DNA from: Pseudomonas sp. GM18
Lineage (GTDB): Bacteria > Pseudomonadota > Gammaproteobacteria > Pseudomonadales > Pseudomonadaceae
Assembly: GCF_000282195.1 (NCBI RefSeq)
Contig: NZ_AKJT01000038.1
Span: 1-64,000 of the forward strand
DNA length: 64,000 bases
Reading direction: 5' to 3'
The position numbers were made by a program, and so were the translations under genes. Positions within the stretch are counted from its first letter, which is position 1; every line of letters begins with the position of its first letter. Under the pieces are notes generated by a model, which had not been told where the DNA came from, did not search any database, and saw nothing but the letters and a program-made list of their open reading frames with translations. Below, piece after piece: positions 63,780-64,000 of this stretch.

Positions 63780-64000
63780 TCAGCGGAACGGCGGCTCGTC
63801 GAAGCTGCGCAGTTTGCGCGAGTGCAGCGAGTTGAGCTCGGTGCGCAACAGATCCACCGCTTCGATGCCGATCTTCAAGTGCTGGCTGACCGCGCGTTCA
63901 TAGAACGCGTTGGCCGACCCCGGCAGTTTGATTTCGCTGTGCAGCGGTTTATCCGACACACAGAGCAACGTGCCGTACGGCACCCGCAAGCGATAACCCT
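63780..64000 (-). CDS. amn: AMP nucleosidase, C-terminal end (partial)
   Basis: The last 73 codons are visible; the gene continues past the window edge. GYRLRVPYGTLLCVSDKPLH, EIKLPGSANAFYERAVSQHL and the end LHSRKLRSFDEPPFR match AMP nucleosidase, which cleaves AMP to adenine and ribose-5-phosphate. The stop is at 63780-63782. Confidence 0.92.
   Translation of the reverse strand, partial: GYRLRVPYGTLLCVSDKPLHSEIKLPGSANAFYERAVSQHLKIGIEAVDLLRTELNSLHSRKLRSFDEPPFR

Noticed and set aside
1..64000. tRNA, rRNA, CRISPR, insertion sequences or prophage
   Set aside because: No cloverleaf sequences, regularly spaced repeats, transposase or phage genes were seen on either strand.

Overview
The window is about 64 kb of GC-rich, densely packed bacterial chromosome that looks like a Pseudomonas of the fluorescens group. 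This rests on remembered gene neighbourhoods and families, not on a search: morA next to glyA, katB-ankB, cioAB with a DUF2474 partner, the hrpB / lipoprotein / CDF / Lrp / DUF2788 / rluE / amn block, and several REP-type palindrome families typical of this group. No tRNA, rRNA, prophage, insertion sequence or CRISPR array was seen.

Layout. 1-4.1 kb: a four-PAS, GGDEF-EAL protein (MorA). 4.2-8.5 kb: glyA, then a C4-dicarboxylate carrier with two FCD-type GntR regulators. 8.6-12.6 kb: the leftward cstA/btsT-like, yjiX, yjiA cluster and a PilZ protein. 12.7-17.8 kb: radA, ankB-katB, mscL and fpr. 18-20 kb: an orphan AHL-type LuxR and rlmG. 20.1-23 kb: the cyanide-insensitive oxidase operon with an Anr-type site upstream. 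23.3-28.3 kb: an MFS exporter, a DJ-1-like protein lacking the usual cysteine, a small secreted protein, a purine permease and trmA.

28.4-42.8 kb is the accessory metabolic region and the most interesting part. It encodes a full peripheral route from quinate/shikimate to protocatechuate (AroQ, an NAD-type shikimate/quinate dehydrogenase and the QuiC fusion dehydratase), a TetR regulator, an MFS importer and a chemoreceptor directly after the importer. A near-identical 21-bp motif overlaps the likely promoters of aroQ and quiC. Beside it lies a second module: an IclR regulator, a Gfo/Idh/MocA dehydrogenase, a TIM-barrel isomerase, a DMT transporter and a 3-ketosteroid-dehydrogenase-like flavoprotein. 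Related GGAAYC...RTTC motifs lie in front of the dehydrogenase, iclR and flavoprotein genes, which suggests one regulon for an unassigned, possibly alicyclic, substrate.

42.9-64 kb is mostly housekeeping or conserved: a YpfJ-type peptidase, an alpha/beta hydrolase, a HAD phosphatase, tesB, a GNAT enzyme, a histone-deacetylase-like amidohydrolase, a flavoprotein, rhlE, an EamA exporter divergent from an AsnC regulator (with a 13-bp perfect inverted repeat between them), an exonuclease, a NYN protein, DUF2076, YciC, an EEP nuclease, hrpB, a lipoprotein, a CDF transporter, a repeat-rich exported protein, an Lrp regulator, DUF2788, rluE and the end of amn. The gap before the Lrp gene has a strong leftward terminator that may end a small RNA.
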